Source: Mycobacterium colombiense (GTDB lineage: Bacteria; Actinomycetota; Actinomycetes; Mycobacteriales; Mycobacteriaceae). From it: a stretch of 64,000 nucleotides of DNA. Shown one piece after another: positions 42,557 through 51,654 of the stretch; the stretch's first letter is position 1, and each line of letters begins with the position of its first letter. A program made the translations under genes and the position numbers. The notes below the pieces were generated by a model that did not search any database, was not told the origin of the DNA, and saw nothing but the letters and a program-made list of their open reading frames with translations. The stretch spans positions 1-64,000 of the forward strand of contig NZ_MBEI01000022.1 of assembly GCF_001953985.1 (NCBI RefSeq). The letters are read 5' to 3'.

Positions 42557-44238
42557 GTTCCGGCGGCGAGAACACCACCCAGGCCGACGCGCAGGGCGTC
42601 GGCGTGCAACGCTCCGATCCGGCACCGACGCGGCGCACCGCGGTGCTGGACAGCGCGCATCTGGGTGATATCGAGGGCGCGTTCGGGCGCATCAGCGTCG
42701 GGGAAACCGAGCATGCCCGCACCTGGCGGACGCGGCTGCTGACCCTGCTCGCGATCGTCGGACCCGGCATCATCGTGATGGTCGGCGACAACGACGCGGG
42801 CGGGGTGGCGACCTACGCCCAAGCCGGCCAGAACTACGGCTACTCGCTGCTGTGGGTGTTGCTGCTGCTGATCCCGGTGCTCATCGTCAACCAGGAAATG
42901 GTGGTGCGGCTCGGGGCGGTCACTGGGGTCGGGCACGCCCGGCTCATCAACGAACGCTTCGGCCGCGGCTGGGGCTGGTTTTCGGTCGGCGACCTGTTTC
43001 TGCTCAACTTCTTGACCATCGTCACCGAGTTCATCGGCATCAGCCTGGCCGCCGAATACATCGGCGTCTCCAAATACGTTGTGGTACCGATCTCGGCGGT
43101 GGCGTTGGTGGCGATCATGGCCAGCGGCAGCTTCCGCCGATGGGAGCGGGCCATGTTCATTTTCATCGCCGTCACGCTGCTGCAGATCCCGATGCTGCTG
43201 ATGTCACATCCGCAGTGGGGGCACGCAGCGAAGTCCTTTGTGGTGCCCAGCATTTCGGGCGGCATCAGCTCGGACGCGGTGTTGCTGATCATCGCCATCG
43301 TCGGCACCACCGTGGCGCCGTGGCAGCTGTTTTTCCAGCAGTCCAACGTCGTCGACAAGCGCATCACTCCCCGGTTCATGGGTTACGAACGCGCGGACAC
43401 CGTGCTGGGCGCTTTCGTGGTGGTGGTCGGCGCCGCCGCGCTGATGATGACCGGTGAGTGGGCGGCGCGCTCCACCAACACCATTGGCGGCTTCACCGAC
43501 GCCGGCGCGACGGCGCATCTGCTGGGCGTGCACCGCCCGATACTCGGCTCGATCTTTGCCATCGTGCTGATGGACGCCTCGATCATCGGGGCGGCCGCGG
43601 TGACCCTGGCCACCAGTTACGCCTTCGGAGACGTGTTCGGCCTCAAGCATTCGCTGCACCGTGGCTTCTCCGAGGCCAAGCAGTTCTACCTGTCCTACAC
43701 CGCGATGGTGGCGCTGGCTGCGGTCATCGTGCTGATTCCGGGTGCCCCGCTGGGGTTGATCACCACCGCCGTGCAGGCCCTCGCCGGCCTGTTGCTGCCG
43801 AGCGCCAGCGTGTTTCTGCTGCTGCTGTGTAACGACCGAGAGGTGTTGGGGCCGTGGGTGAATCGGTCCTGGCTGAATTGGGTCGCCGGGCTGATCGTGG
43901 GCACGCTGCTGCTGTTGTCCGGAATCTTGATGGCGACCACGCTGTTTCCCGACCTCAACGTCGTCGCGGTGGCGGGCTACCTGACGCTCGCGCTGGTCAT
44001 TCTCGCGGCGGCCGCGGCGCCGGTACTGCGCTGGGTGGCTCGCCGGCAGCCGTCGCGTCCCCAGCCTCAACTTCCGGCGCGCGGCGTCGACCGCAGCACC
44101 TGGCGCATGCCGCCGCTGGCACTGCTCGAGCCGGTCACCTGGTCACCCGCAACGCGGCTCGCGATGATCGCGCTGCGCGCCTATTTGGTGGTCGGGGCGT
44201 TGCTGTTGGCGGTCAAGGCCATTCAGCTCAGCCGCTGA
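42553..44238 (+). CDS. Atypical Nramp-superfamily divalent metal transporter (possible Mg2+ transporter)
   Basis: A 561-residue inner-membrane transporter with about eleven helices after an 80-residue hydrophilic N-terminus. The Nramp TM1 metal motif DPGN is replaced by DAGG (VGDNDAGGVATYAQAG), and the TM6 motif MPHN by APWQ (TTVAPWQLFFQQSNVVDK), so the soft Met and the Asn ligand are lost while the Asp stays. Such changes are described for Nramp-related Mg2+ transporters. GTG start, overlapping the MgtE-N/CBS gene by 4 bp, so the two are coupled. The C-terminus overlaps the convergent F420 gene by 11 bp. Mn2+ or Fe2+ transport cannot be excluded by sequence. Confidence 0.88.
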   Translation: MSSGGENTTQADAQGVGVQRSDPAPTRRTAVLDSAHLGDIEGAFGRISVGETEHARTWRTRLLTLLAIVGPGIIVMVGDNDAGGVATYAQAGQNYGYSLLWVLLLLIPVLIVNQEMVVRLGAVTGVGHARLINERFGRGWGWFSVGDLFLLNFLTIVTEFIGISLAAEYIGVSKYVVVPISAVALVAIMASGSFRRWERAMFIFIAVTLLQIPMLLMSHPQWGHAAKSFVVPSISGGISSDAVLLIIAIVGTTVAPWQLFFQQSNVVDKRITPRFMGYERADTVLGAFVVVVGAAALMMTGEWAARSTNTIGGFTDAGATAHLLGVHRPILGSIFAIVLMDASIIGAAAVTLATSYAFGDVFGLKHSLHRGFSEAKQFYLSYTAMVALAAVIVLIPGAPLGLITTAVQALAGLLLPSASVFLLLLCNDREVLGPWVNRSWLNWVAGLIVGTLLLLSGILMATTLFPDLNVVAVAGYLTLALVILAAAAAPVLRWVARRQPSRPQPQLPARGVDRSTWRMPPLALLEPVTWSPATRLAMIALRAYLVVGALLLAVKAIQLSR

Positions 44239-45250
44239 CCGCTTGTATCCGGCGGGCCACCTCGCCGTACCGCTCGAAGCGGTCCTGATCGGCGACGGAG
44301 TTGTACATCACCAACCGCGTTGCCGTTCCGGCGTATTTCGCGGCGAGCGCGTCGGCCAGCCCCTCCCAGGTCGACTCGGTGGCGAACACCGCGATGTGAT
44401 CGTCGCTGACCTGGGCCGCCATCCCGGCGTAGTCTCCGGCCTTCTGCTTCTCGCGGATCCGGGCGGTGGTGCCCTCGAAACCCGCCTCGTCCCAGATGAA
44501 TGCGTAGTTGGGTGTGCTGCCGTAGAAGGCCATGCTGGCGCGCACGACCTCCCGCTGCTGGTCGCGCTCTTCATCGGTGTCGCCGACGATCGTCATGACG
44601 GGCACGATGATCGCGATCTCCGATGATGGACGGCCCGATTTGGCCGCGCCTTCGGCGACCGTCGGCAGCACGTGCCGGGCCAGGTAGCCCGGTTCGCCGA
44701 TCGGGTGGACGTGGACGCCGTCGGCCACTTCGCCCGCCATCCGCAGCATCCACGGATTGACCGCTGCGATATCGACTTTGGGGTCCGGCGCGTCGATGGG
44801 CCCGGGGCTCCACTGCGGGGTGATGAAGTCGAGATCGTAGAAGTCGCCGTGGTGGTCGAGTATCCCGGAGCGAAACGCCGCGAAGCATGCCTTCACGGCG
44901 AGCAAGTAGTCGCGCAGCCGCGGCCCGGGCCGCTCGAAGGCCGTGCCGTAGCGCCGGACCACGTGGGTCCGGACCTGGGTGCCAAGGCCCAGCCGGAACT
45001 TCCCCTTGGTGGCTTCCTGCAGTTCCCATGCCGCGGCGGCGGTCACGAACGGACTGCGCGGAAACGCGACAGCGACGCCCGTCGACAATTCCAGGTCCGG
45101 CGCGGCCTGCGACGCCACGGCCGCATTGAGGTAGGCGGTGCGGCCGGTCTCGGTGAACAACAGACCGGAGAACCCGGCCGATTGGGTCCGCCGGGCAAGG
45201 TCACCGATTTGGCCGAGCGGCTGGGGAATCGTCATCGCGTCGACATGCAT
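44228..45250 (-). CDS. F420-dependent LLM oxidoreductase, TIGR03617-like
   Basis: A 340-residue luciferase-like enzyme. MHVDAMTIPQPLGQIGDLAR at the start, GFSGLLFTETGRTAYLNAAV near 27-46, FRLGLGTQVRTHVVRRYG and IAAVNPWMLRMAGEVADGVHV follow the layout of the actinobacterial TIGR03617 group predicted to use F420. It has no operon partner: the Nramp gene is convergent and the secreted Excalibur protein divergent. The substrate is unknown. Confidence 0.9.
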   Translation of the reverse strand: MHVDAMTIPQPLGQIGDLARRTQSAGFSGLLFTETGRTAYLNAAVASQAAPDLELSTGVAVAFPRSPFVTAAAAWELQEATKGKFRLGLGTQVRTHVVRRYGTAFERPGPRLRDYLLAVKACFAAFRSGILDHHGDFYDLDFITPQWSPGPIDAPDPKVDIAAVNPWMLRMAGEVADGVHVHPIGEPGYLARHVLPTVAEGAAKSGRPSSEIAIIVPVMTIVGDTDEERDQQREVVRASMAFYGSTPNYAFIWDEAGFEGTTARIREKQKAGDYAGMAAQVSDDHIAVFATESTWEGLADALAAKYAGTATRLVMYNSVADQDRFERYGEVARRIQAVSG

Positions 45251-45381
45251 GGTGGGAGCGTACGTCGAACCTCAGACCGCGATGCGGGTCGCGTCAGCCT
45301 CTTGCCCGATGGCCGCCTCAGGGTGTTAGCTCTGTAGTCGTCAGCAACCATCGTTGTTTCGTTAACAGGAGGCCTCCAAAC

Positions 45382-45624
45382 GTGCTTCGTGGATTGTTCA
45401 TCGCTGGAGCAATCGCAGTGGGAATTGCGGGGATGCCCGTGGTGCAGGCCGCTCCCGCGACGACCACAACCTCGCCGTCTCCGACGAGCGGTGGCAGCGC
45501 CTACTACCCCAACTGCAGGGCCGCTTGCGCCGCGGGTGCCGCGCCGATCTATCGGGGGCAGCCGGGCTATCGGTCCGGACTCGACCGCGACAACGACGGC
45601 ATAGCCTGCGAAGTGTGTCACTGA
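45382..45624 (+). CDS. Secreted Excalibur-domain (Ca2+-binding) protein
   Basis: An 80-residue secreted protein. The signal peptide is residues 1-23 (LFIAGAIAVGIAGMPVVQA with AxA-type cleavage), followed by a Thr/Ser/Pro linker and the Excalibur domain, residues 42-80: YYPNCRAACAAGAAPIY, GYRSGLDRDNDGIACE. The DxDxDG loop with Cys on each side resembles a calcium-binding EF-hand-like site. AGGAGG precedes the ATG. Only one base separates its stop from the next gene, so the two form an operon. Confidence 0.9.
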   Translation: MLRGLFIAGAIAVGIAGMPVVQAAPATTTTSPSPTSGGSAYYPNCRAACAAGAAPIYRGQPGYRSGLDRDNDGIACEVCH

Positions 45625-45625
45625 A

Positions 45626-46171
45626 GTGGGTTGGCGCGTAAGGCGATTCGATGCCGGTCCCTGGTTGTGCGCCGTCGTCGCGATCGGCTGCGCTGGGCTG
45701 GTGGCCTGCGGTTCGCAGCACGCCGCGCAGTCCACCACACCTGGCCCAACCTCGACGAAGTCGGCGCTCGCGGCGAGCACGAGCATTGCGCCCAGCACAC
45801 CCGCCGCCGCGCCCGTCGCCCCCGGTGCCGTCGGCACGCAGCCGTGCGTCGGGCTGTCGATATGCACGCCGCCACCGCCGGATGCCGAGGGCAACCCGCC
45901 GTGCTACTACGCCGACGGCTGGCGCGCGGATGCCTCCGGGGCCGGGATCGAGGTGTGGTACTTCCAGGACCCGAAAAGTCCGTCGCAACCGGACGAGGTG
46001 ACGGCGCTGGTCCGCAAGAAGGACGGCACCAGCGACTCGCAGGACGCCCCGATAGCGGCCGGCCAACAGGTGCATCGCTTCGAATTTCCGGCCATCGCCC
46101 GTTCCGCGGTAGACGAGGTCCTGTTCGTCAGCGGTACCGGCCGTTGCTTTGTGATCGGGCCAGAAGCCTGA
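45626..46171 (+). CDS. Lipoprotein of unknown function
   Basis: A 181-residue protein with GTG start one base after the Excalibur gene. Basic start (MGWRVRRFDAG), hydrophobic core and lipobox GLVAC (Cys28) mark a lipoprotein; a long Ser/Thr/Pro/Ala linker (30-68) leads to a domain of about 100 residues with four Cys (QPCVG, SICTP, PPCYYADGW, GRCFVIG). No family recognised. It presumably works in the envelope together with the Excalibur protein. Confidence 0.7.
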   Translation: MGWRVRRFDAGPWLCAVVAIGCAGLVACGSQHAAQSTTPGPTSTKSALAASTSIAPSTPAAAPVAPGAVGTQPCVGLSICTPPPPDAEGNPPCYYADGWRADASGAGIEVWYFQDPKSPSQPDEVTALVRKKDGTSDSQDAPIAAGQQVHRFEFPAIARSAVDEVLFVSGTGRCFVIGPEA

Positions 46172-46182
46172 AACCCGGCGCG

Positions 46183-46398
46183 TCAGCGCCGTTGCGGACG
46201 GTGGCTCACCGGCGCGGTGAAGCCTTCGGTGTCATCGAAGAATGCCCATTGCCCGTCGTCGTTGACCTCCATGCGCCAACCCAGCTCGGTATTGCCGCCA
46301 ACGGAGTTGACGAACCAGGCGTACGCGGCCTCCGCGTTGGCAAAATTCTTCGTCGCGACGACCCGGCCACGTGGGTCGATAACGCGAAACGCAGGCAT
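46183..46398 (-). CDS. Small conserved hypothetical protein
   Basis: A 71-residue soluble protein from ATG 46398 (MPAFRVIDPRGRVVATKNFA). It looks like a small alpha/beta domain with a helix AEAAYAWFVNSVGG and strands RMEVNDDGQWAFFDD. No family recognised. The open frame upstream of 46398 is not supported. It ends 11 bp from the lipoprotein stop and lies after htpG on the same strand, 67 bp away. Confidence 0.65.
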   Translation of the reverse strand: MPAFRVIDPRGRVVATKNFANAEAAYAWFVNSVGGNTELGWRMEVNDDGQWAFFDDTEGFTAPVSHRPQRR

Positions 46399-46465
46399 GG
46401 GATAGAAGTATCCCTGCCAGCGACGTTTCAATCCCGAAAATCGTCCATTTGCAGGCAATTGACGG

Positions 46466-48403
46466 CTACACCGTGCGGGCCAGCCGGTCGGCGAGTATCT
46501 CGGCAAACCTGGCCGGGTCGTCGAGCGCGCCGCCTTCGGCAAGAAGTGCTGTGCCGTAGAGCAATTCCGCGGTCTCCGCGACCGAGGGGTCGTCGCTGCG
46601 GTCCTGGTGGGCTTGGCGCAGGCCGGTGACGAGCGGGTGGTTGGGGTTGAGTTCGAGGATCCGCTTGCCCACCGGAATGTCCTGCCCGGAGGCGCGGTAC
46701 ATGCGCGCGAGCGCCGGTGTGATCCCGAAGGCGTCGGTGATCAGGCAGGCCGGCGAGTCGGTCAGGCGGGTCGACAGCCGGACCTCCTTGACGTGGTCGG
46801 TCAAGGTGTCCTTCAGCCAGGTGAGCAGGTCGGCGAATTCCTTCTGCTGCTCCTCGCGCTCGGCCTCGCTCTCGTCGTCGTCGGCGCTGAGGTCCACCTC
46901 GCCTTTGGCGATGGACTGCAGCGGCTTGCCGTCGAACTCCGTCACGGTCCCCACCCAGACCTCGTCGACCGGGTCGGTGAGCAGGAGCACCTCGTAGCCC
47001 TTGGCCTTGAACGCCTCGAGGTGCGGCGACTTCAGGATCTGCTGACGCGACTCCCCCGTGGCGTAGAAGATCTGCGTCTGGCCCTCCTTCATGCGCTCGA
47101 CGTATTGGGCGAGGGTGGTGGCCTCCTCCTCGCTGTGCGTCGAGGCGAATGAGGAGATCTGCAGCAGCGTCTCCTGGTTGTCGAAGTCCGACAGCAGGCC
47201 TTCCTTGACGACCCGGCCGAATTGGGTCCAGAAGGTGCGGTAGTCCTCTGGGCGCTCGGACTGCAGATCCTTGATCGTGGAGAGCACCTTCTTGGTCAAC
47301 CGGCGCCGGATGGCCTTGATCTGCCGATCCTGTTGCAGGATCTCGCGCGACACGTTGAGCGACATGTCCTGCGCGTCAACGACGCCCTTGACGAAGCGCA
47401 GGTATTCGGGCATGAGCTCGTCGCAGTCGCCCATGATGAACACGCGCTTGACGTACAGCTGGATCCCGGTCTGGCCGTCCCGGTTGAACAGGTCGAACGG
47501 GGCGTGCGACGGAATGAACAGCAGCGCCTGGTACTCGAAGGTGCCCTCGGCTCGCATCGCGATGACCTCGAGCGGGTCGTCCCAGGCGTGCCCGATGTGC
47601 TTGTAGAACTCCTTGTACTCCTCCTCGGAGACCTCTTCTTTGGGCCTGGCCCACAGGGCCTTCATCGAGTTGAGCGTCTCGGTCTCGATGGTGACGGTCT
47701 CTTCGCCGCTCGCTCCTTCTTCGTCCGAGGTGGGCGGGGTGCGACGTTCGACCTCCATCCGGATGGGCCAGGCGATGAAGTCGGAGTACTTCTTGACCAG
47801 GCTCCTGATCTTGAACTCCGCGGTGTAGTCGTGCAGCTCGTCCTCGGCGTCCTCGGGCTTGAGGTGCAGGATGACCGACGTTCCCTGCGGGGCGTCGTCG
47901 ACCGATTCGATGGTGTAGGTGCCCTCGCCGCTCGATTCCCATTTGGTGGCGTCGCTCTCGCCCGCCTTGCGGGTGAGCAGTTCGACCTTGTCGGCGACCA
48001 TGAAGCTGGAGTAGAAACCGATACCGAACTGACCGATGAGTTCCTCGGAGGCCGCGGCGTTCTTCGCCTCGCGCAGTTGCTTGCGCAGCTCGGCGGTGCC
48101 GGACTTGGCCAGCGTGCCGATCAGATCGACCACCTCGGCGCGGGTCATCCCGATGCCGTTGTCACGGATGGTCAGGGTGCGCGCATTCTTATCGACGTCG
48201 ATCTCGATATGCAGGTCAGAAGTGTCGACGTCGAGATCCTTGTTCCGGAACGCTTCCAGCCGCAGCTTGTCCAAGGCGTCGGAAGCATTGGAGATCAACT
48301 CCCGCAGGAACGAGTCCTTGTTGGAGTAGACGGAGTGGACCATCAGGTCCAGCAGTTGCCGAGCCTCTGCCTGAAACTCCAACTGCTCGACGTGCGCGCT
48401 CAT
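46466..48403 (-). CDS. htpG: Molecular chaperone HtpG (bacterial Hsp90)
   Basis: A 645-residue ATP-dependent cytosolic chaperone. The GHKL ATPase domain has the N-box ELISNASDALDKLR at about 34-47, TIRDNGIGMTRAEV near 80 and IGQFGIGFYSSFMVAD near 120. The middle domain contains GVVDAQDMSLNVSRE near 347 with the catalytic Arg, and the C-terminal dimerisation domain ends LLAEGGALDDPARFAEILAD. Start ATG 48403 with GAAGGGAA before it; the longer open frame upstream is antisense. Length and neighbourhood match Rv2299c as remembered. No heat-shock operator was found. Confidence 0.98.
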   Translation of the reverse strand: MSAHVEQLEFQAEARQLLDLMVHSVYSNKDSFLRELISNASDALDKLRLEAFRNKDLDVDTSDLHIEIDVDKNARTLTIRDNGIGMTRAEVVDLIGTLAKSGTAELRKQLREAKNAAASEELIGQFGIGFYSSFMVADKVELLTRKAGESDATKWESSGEGTYTIESVDDAPQGTSVILHLKPEDAEDELHDYTAEFKIRSLVKKYSDFIAWPIRMEVERRTPPTSDEEGASGEETVTIETETLNSMKALWARPKEEVSEEEYKEFYKHIGHAWDDPLEVIAMRAEGTFEYQALLFIPSHAPFDLFNRDGQTGIQLYVKRVFIMGDCDELMPEYLRFVKGVVDAQDMSLNVSREILQQDRQIKAIRRRLTKKVLSTIKDLQSERPEDYRTFWTQFGRVVKEGLLSDFDNQETLLQISSFASTHSEEEATTLAQYVERMKEGQTQIFYATGESRQQILKSPHLEAFKAKGYEVLLLTDPVDEVWVGTVTEFDGKPLQSIAKGEVDLSADDDESEAEREEQQKEFADLLTWLKDTLTDHVKEVRLSTRLTDSPACLITDAFGITPALARMYRASGQDIPVGKRILELNPNHPLVTGLRQAHQDRSDDPSVAETAELLYGTALLAEGGALDDPARFAEILADRLARTV

Positions 48404-48505
48404 GAGATTCCCTTCGACAACATGACGTTCCAAATTTACCGAGCCGCCGACCACTGTGTCCGGTGGACCCGTCCTCTTCGGGGGCGAGCGGCTTAGGCTG
48501 AACCC

Positions 48506-49126
48506 ATGTCTGTTGCTCAACGCGAACGTGCCGCCCTTGTGGAAACCATGCGCGGCGTCGGGCCGGACGCGCCCACCCTGTGCGAGGGATGGAAGACCCG
48601 GGACCTGGCCGCCCACCTGGTGATCCGCGAGTACCGCCCCGACGCGGCGCCCGGCATCCTGATCCCCTTCTTCGCGTCCCACACGGAGAAGGTGCAGAAC
48701 CAGGTGGCCGAGCGGAACGACTGGGACGAGCTGGTCGGCAAGCTCGCCGCCGGCCCGCCGGTCTATTCGCCGCTCAAATTGCTCGACCCGGTGGCCAACG
48801 TTGCCGAGATGTTCATCCACCACGAGGATGTGCGCCGCGCGCAACCGGGCTGGCAGCCGCGCTCCCTGGAACCCGCCCTGGGCAAGATGCTGCAGCGCAC
48901 CCTGCCGTTGATGGCCCGGTTCACGCTCGCAAAAGTGCCCGGCCGGGTGGCGTTGCGTACCGCGGAGGGCAAGACGGTGCTCACCGCCGGTCAGGGGCCG
49001 GCGGTGACGGTGACCGGGGCGCCCGAGGAGCTACTGCTGTTCGCCGTGGGCCGACAGGCGCAGGTCGAATTCGACGGCGATGCCGCGGCGGTGCAGGCCG
49101 TCCGCGAGGCGCCCAAGGGGCTGTAG
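48506..49126 (+). CDS. TIGR03085-type metal-binding protein (DinB/maleylpyruvate-isomerase fold)
   Basis: A 206-residue protein of the actinobacterial mycothiol-dependent enzyme superfamily. LCEGWKTRDLAAHLVIREYR near 30-50 carries the first metal-binding His, and MFIHHEDVRRAQPGW near 106 the other ligands, giving the usual three-His site. A C-terminal beta domain (TAEGKTVLTAGQGPAVTVTG) is typical of the TIGR03085 group. The reaction is unknown; mycothiol-linked isomerisation or detoxification is the family guess. Divergent from htpG. Confidence 0.85.
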   Translation: MSVAQRERAALVETMRGVGPDAPTLCEGWKTRDLAAHLVIREYRPDAAPGILIPFFASHTEKVQNQVAERNDWDELVGKLAAGPPVYSPLKLLDPVANVAEMFIHHEDVRRAQPGWQPRSLEPALGKMLQRTLPLMARFTLAKVPGRVALRTAEGKTVLTAGQGPAVTVTGAPEELLLFAVGRQAQVEFDGDAAAVQAVREAPKGL

Positions 49127-49172
49127 GCGTCCGGGCCGCTGGCGCCAATGCTGACGTCGTTTGTGACCCGCC

Positions 49173-50705
49173 TTACCGGAAGGCGTCGCGCAGGTCCTTC
49201 TTGATGACCTTGCCGAATTGGTTGCGCGGCAGCGTATCGACGACCACCAGGTGCTCGGGGTGCTTGTAGCGGCTGAGACCCCGTGAGTGACAGTGTCGCA
49301 CAAGGGATTCCAATGACACACCGTCGGCTGTCGCGGGTACCACGACGGCACAGACGCGTTCGCCGGTGCGCGGGTCGGGAATCCCGATGACGGCGACATC
49401 GGCCACGGCGGGATGGGTGGCCAGCGCATTCTCGATTTCGAGGGCCGAGATGTTCTCGGCATTGCGGATGATCGCGTCCTTGGTGCGGCCGGTGACGCGG
49501 ACATTGCCGTCGGCATCGATAAGGCCGAGATCGCCTGTGCGCAACCAGCCGTCGCTGTCGAACGCATCAGCGTCAAGTGTCGGGTCGGCGTAACCGAGGA
49601 AGCACTGGGGCCCCTTGAGCCGCAGCTCCCCTTCCTGTCCGGCGCCCAGCTCGACGCCGTGGCTGTCGACCGCGCGGACCTGGACCCCGGGTACCGGCGG
49701 CCCGACGGTATGGTCGAGCACCTCGGGCGCGGCGGTCAGCGGGGGCGAAGTCGCGCAGGGGAACTCGGTCATCCCCCAGGCGTTGGCGATGCCGGCCAGG
49801 CCGAAGGTTTCGCGCACCTGGCGCCCCAGTTCGGCGGTGATGGGTGCGCCTCCGGCTAGGCAGCCCCGCACCGAGGGGAACAGCGGCCGATCGCCTTGGG
49901 CGCGTTGAGCTTCGAGGAAGGCGACGAAGAATGGGGTCGCGGTGCCCAAGAACGTCGGATTGTGCGCGGCGATGGCCCACGGTGTGGTGGCCGGATCGAA
50001 CGCCTCGAACAGCGCCAACCGCATGCCGGTCAGCAACGCGGTGGCCAGCATCGCGGCCCCGCCGATATGTGCGATCGGGAAGGCGATCGGATCCACGTCG
50101 CTGCTGTTGGCCCCCACCATGCCCACCACTCCCGCCGAGCCGGCGATGACCGACGTGTCGGTATGACGGATTCCCTTGGGGGCCGCGGTGGTTCCCGAGG
50201 AGTAGTAGATCCAACGCGCCTCGTCGGCGGATGCCGGTGGCGCTGGGAGGCTCTCGGCGCCGGCGCCGGGCAGCCGCAGCTCGCCGGCGGCCGGGGGCGT
50301 TGCCAGGTCTAGGGTGATGACCTCGAAGCCCCGGTCCGCCGATAAACCCCGAGCCAGCCCACCATGATCGAACCCGCGCCAAAACTCGGCCGCCACAAAG
50401 AATTCCGTGTCCAGCTGGCCGGTGATGAAGCCGACCTCGCTTTCCCGCAGTATCGGGATGATCGGGTTCTGCACGGCACCGAGTCGGGCGAGTGCGGCCA
50501 TCACCACCATGGTTTCCAGCGTGGTGGGCAGCTGCCAGGACACGACGGTGCCCGGGCGAACGCCACGTTCGGCCAGGGCGGCGGCGGTCACGCAAGCGGC
50601 GTCGTGTAGCTGACTCGCGGTCAGGCTGCGTCCGTACTCATCGGCGAGAAGCGGCCGGCTCGATCCCCGCTGCGCCGCATCGGCAATCAACGCCCAGAAC
50701 GTCAC
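49173..50705 (-). CDS. Acyl-CoA synthetase (AMP-forming, FadD-like)
   Basis: A 510-residue ANL-superfamily ligase activating a carboxylic acid to its CoA thioester via acyl-AMP. The ATP loop is YYSSGTTAAPKG, followed by WGMTEF, the hinge DGWLRTGDLGLIDADG, RTKDAIIRNAENIS and the catalytic Lys in NQFGKVIKKDL. The start at GTG 50705 is preferred because GGAAGGG stands eight bases before it; ATG 50741 is possible but lies inside the upstream gene. It follows the thioesterase gene by 19 bp. It resembles cyclohexanecarboxylate/medium-chain acid ligases; the substrate is unproven. Confidence 0.92.
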   Translation of the reverse strand: MTFWALIADAAQRGSSRPLLADEYGRSLTASQLHDAACVTAAALAERGVRPGTVVSWQLPTTLETMVVMAALARLGAVQNPIIPILRESEVGFITGQLDTEFFVAAEFWRGFDHGGLARGLSADRGFEVITLDLATPPAAGELRLPGAGAESLPAPPASADEARWIYYSSGTTAAPKGIRHTDTSVIAGSAGVVGMVGANSSDVDPIAFPIAHIGGAAMLATALLTGMRLALFEAFDPATTPWAIAAHNPTFLGTATPFFVAFLEAQRAQGDRPLFPSVRGCLAGGAPITAELGRQVRETFGLAGIANAWGMTEFPCATSPPLTAAPEVLDHTVGPPVPGVQVRAVDSHGVELGAGQEGELRLKGPQCFLGYADPTLDADAFDSDGWLRTGDLGLIDADGNVRVTGRTKDAIIRNAENISALEIENALATHPAVADVAVIGIPDPRTGERVCAVVVPATADGVSLESLVRHCHSRGLSRYKHPEHLVVVDTLPRNQFGKVIKKDLRDAFR

Positions 50706-50724
50706 CGCGCCTACCCTTCCGACC

Positions 50725-51567
50725 TCACCTGGCTGAAGCATCGGTGGAGGGCGGACGAAACCCCGAGTGTGCGATCGCGACGGACACCCCGGTGCCGATC
50801 GGCCCCTTCGCGTCCACCAGGACCGCCGAGCCGCTGGCCACCCCGTCGTGACTGTGATGCGTCAGCGAGGCGAGCCCGACGTGGTCGCCGGCGGGCAGTC
50901 GGCTGAGCGTGAGTGTGTAGTCGACGTTGATGAACTGCAGGGAGTTGGTGCCCCAGTTGGCAATCGAGGCCGTGATGTCACCGGCCATCGCCACCCGGGT
51001 GAAGGCGGTGAGCGGTTCGTCGTCGATCAACGGGCGCGTCTCGTGTATCCACGTGTATTTGGGGCCGTCGGTATGGGGCCAGTCGGGATCGGGGTTCTGC
51101 ACATCGGCGCCCCAGCCGTAGGTTCGCATGAACAGCGTCGAGTAGGCCTCGTCCACCGGAATCGGGGGCATCTGCACCGGTGGTGACCAGACGTGGCCCT
51201 CGGGCTGCGCGCCGCGCCGCAGAAACAGTGCGCTCGCCTGCGCCACCGGGGCGCCGTCCTGGATGATCACGGTCTCGACCAGCCGCAACCGACGCCGGTC
51301 CTGTCGCACCTGCGTGTGCACCTCGAGCGGCGCCAACGCCGTTGGCCGGGGCAGGTCGACGGTCAACCGCGCCGGTTGCAGTTGCGGATCCTGAGCCGCA
51401 TTCTCGACCGCCCACGCCAAGAGTCCGCCGACAACGTGGCCGCTGAGCGAAGGGCCCCATCCACCGCGCGCGATTTTGGTTGGCACAAAGTATTTTTCGT
51501 CGCGCTCAAAGTACGGCACCGATTCTGCCCATTGGGCTTCGTCCGGCACGATATTGGGCTCGGCCAC
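50725..51567 (-). CDS. Acyl-CoA thioesterase, double hotdog type
   Basis: A 280-residue protein from GTG 51567, with GGAGGG seven bases upstream; the frame reaches 51648 but without family sequence. Two hotdog repeats are visible: the first with GGWGPSLSGHVVGGLLAWAV, the second with FINVDYTLTLSRLPAGDHVG and the conserved SHDGVASGSAVLVDAKG end of TesB-like enzymes. It is the first gene of an operon with the acyl-CoA ligase, so the pair would form and hydrolyse the same acyl-CoA. Confidence 0.85.
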   Translation of the reverse strand: MAEPNIVPDEAQWAESVPYFERDEKYFVPTKIARGGWGPSLSGHVVGGLLAWAVENAAQDPQLQPARLTVDLPRPTALAPLEVHTQVRQDRRRLRLVETVIIQDGAPVAQASALFLRRGAQPEGHVWSPPVQMPPIPVDEAYSTLFMRTYGWGADVQNPDPDWPHTDGPKYTWIHETRPLIDDEPLTAFTRVAMAGDITASIANWGTNSLQFINVDYTLTLSRLPAGDHVGLASLTHHSHDGVASGSAVLVDAKGPIGTGVSVAIAHSGFRPPSTDASAR

Positions 51568-51654
51568 TGCATGACCCTCCGCGGGATGGGATTCGCGGGC
51601 TCTGCTGAGGACCGCAACTGTCGATATTACAGTTGCGCTTCCAGTCACTGGACG

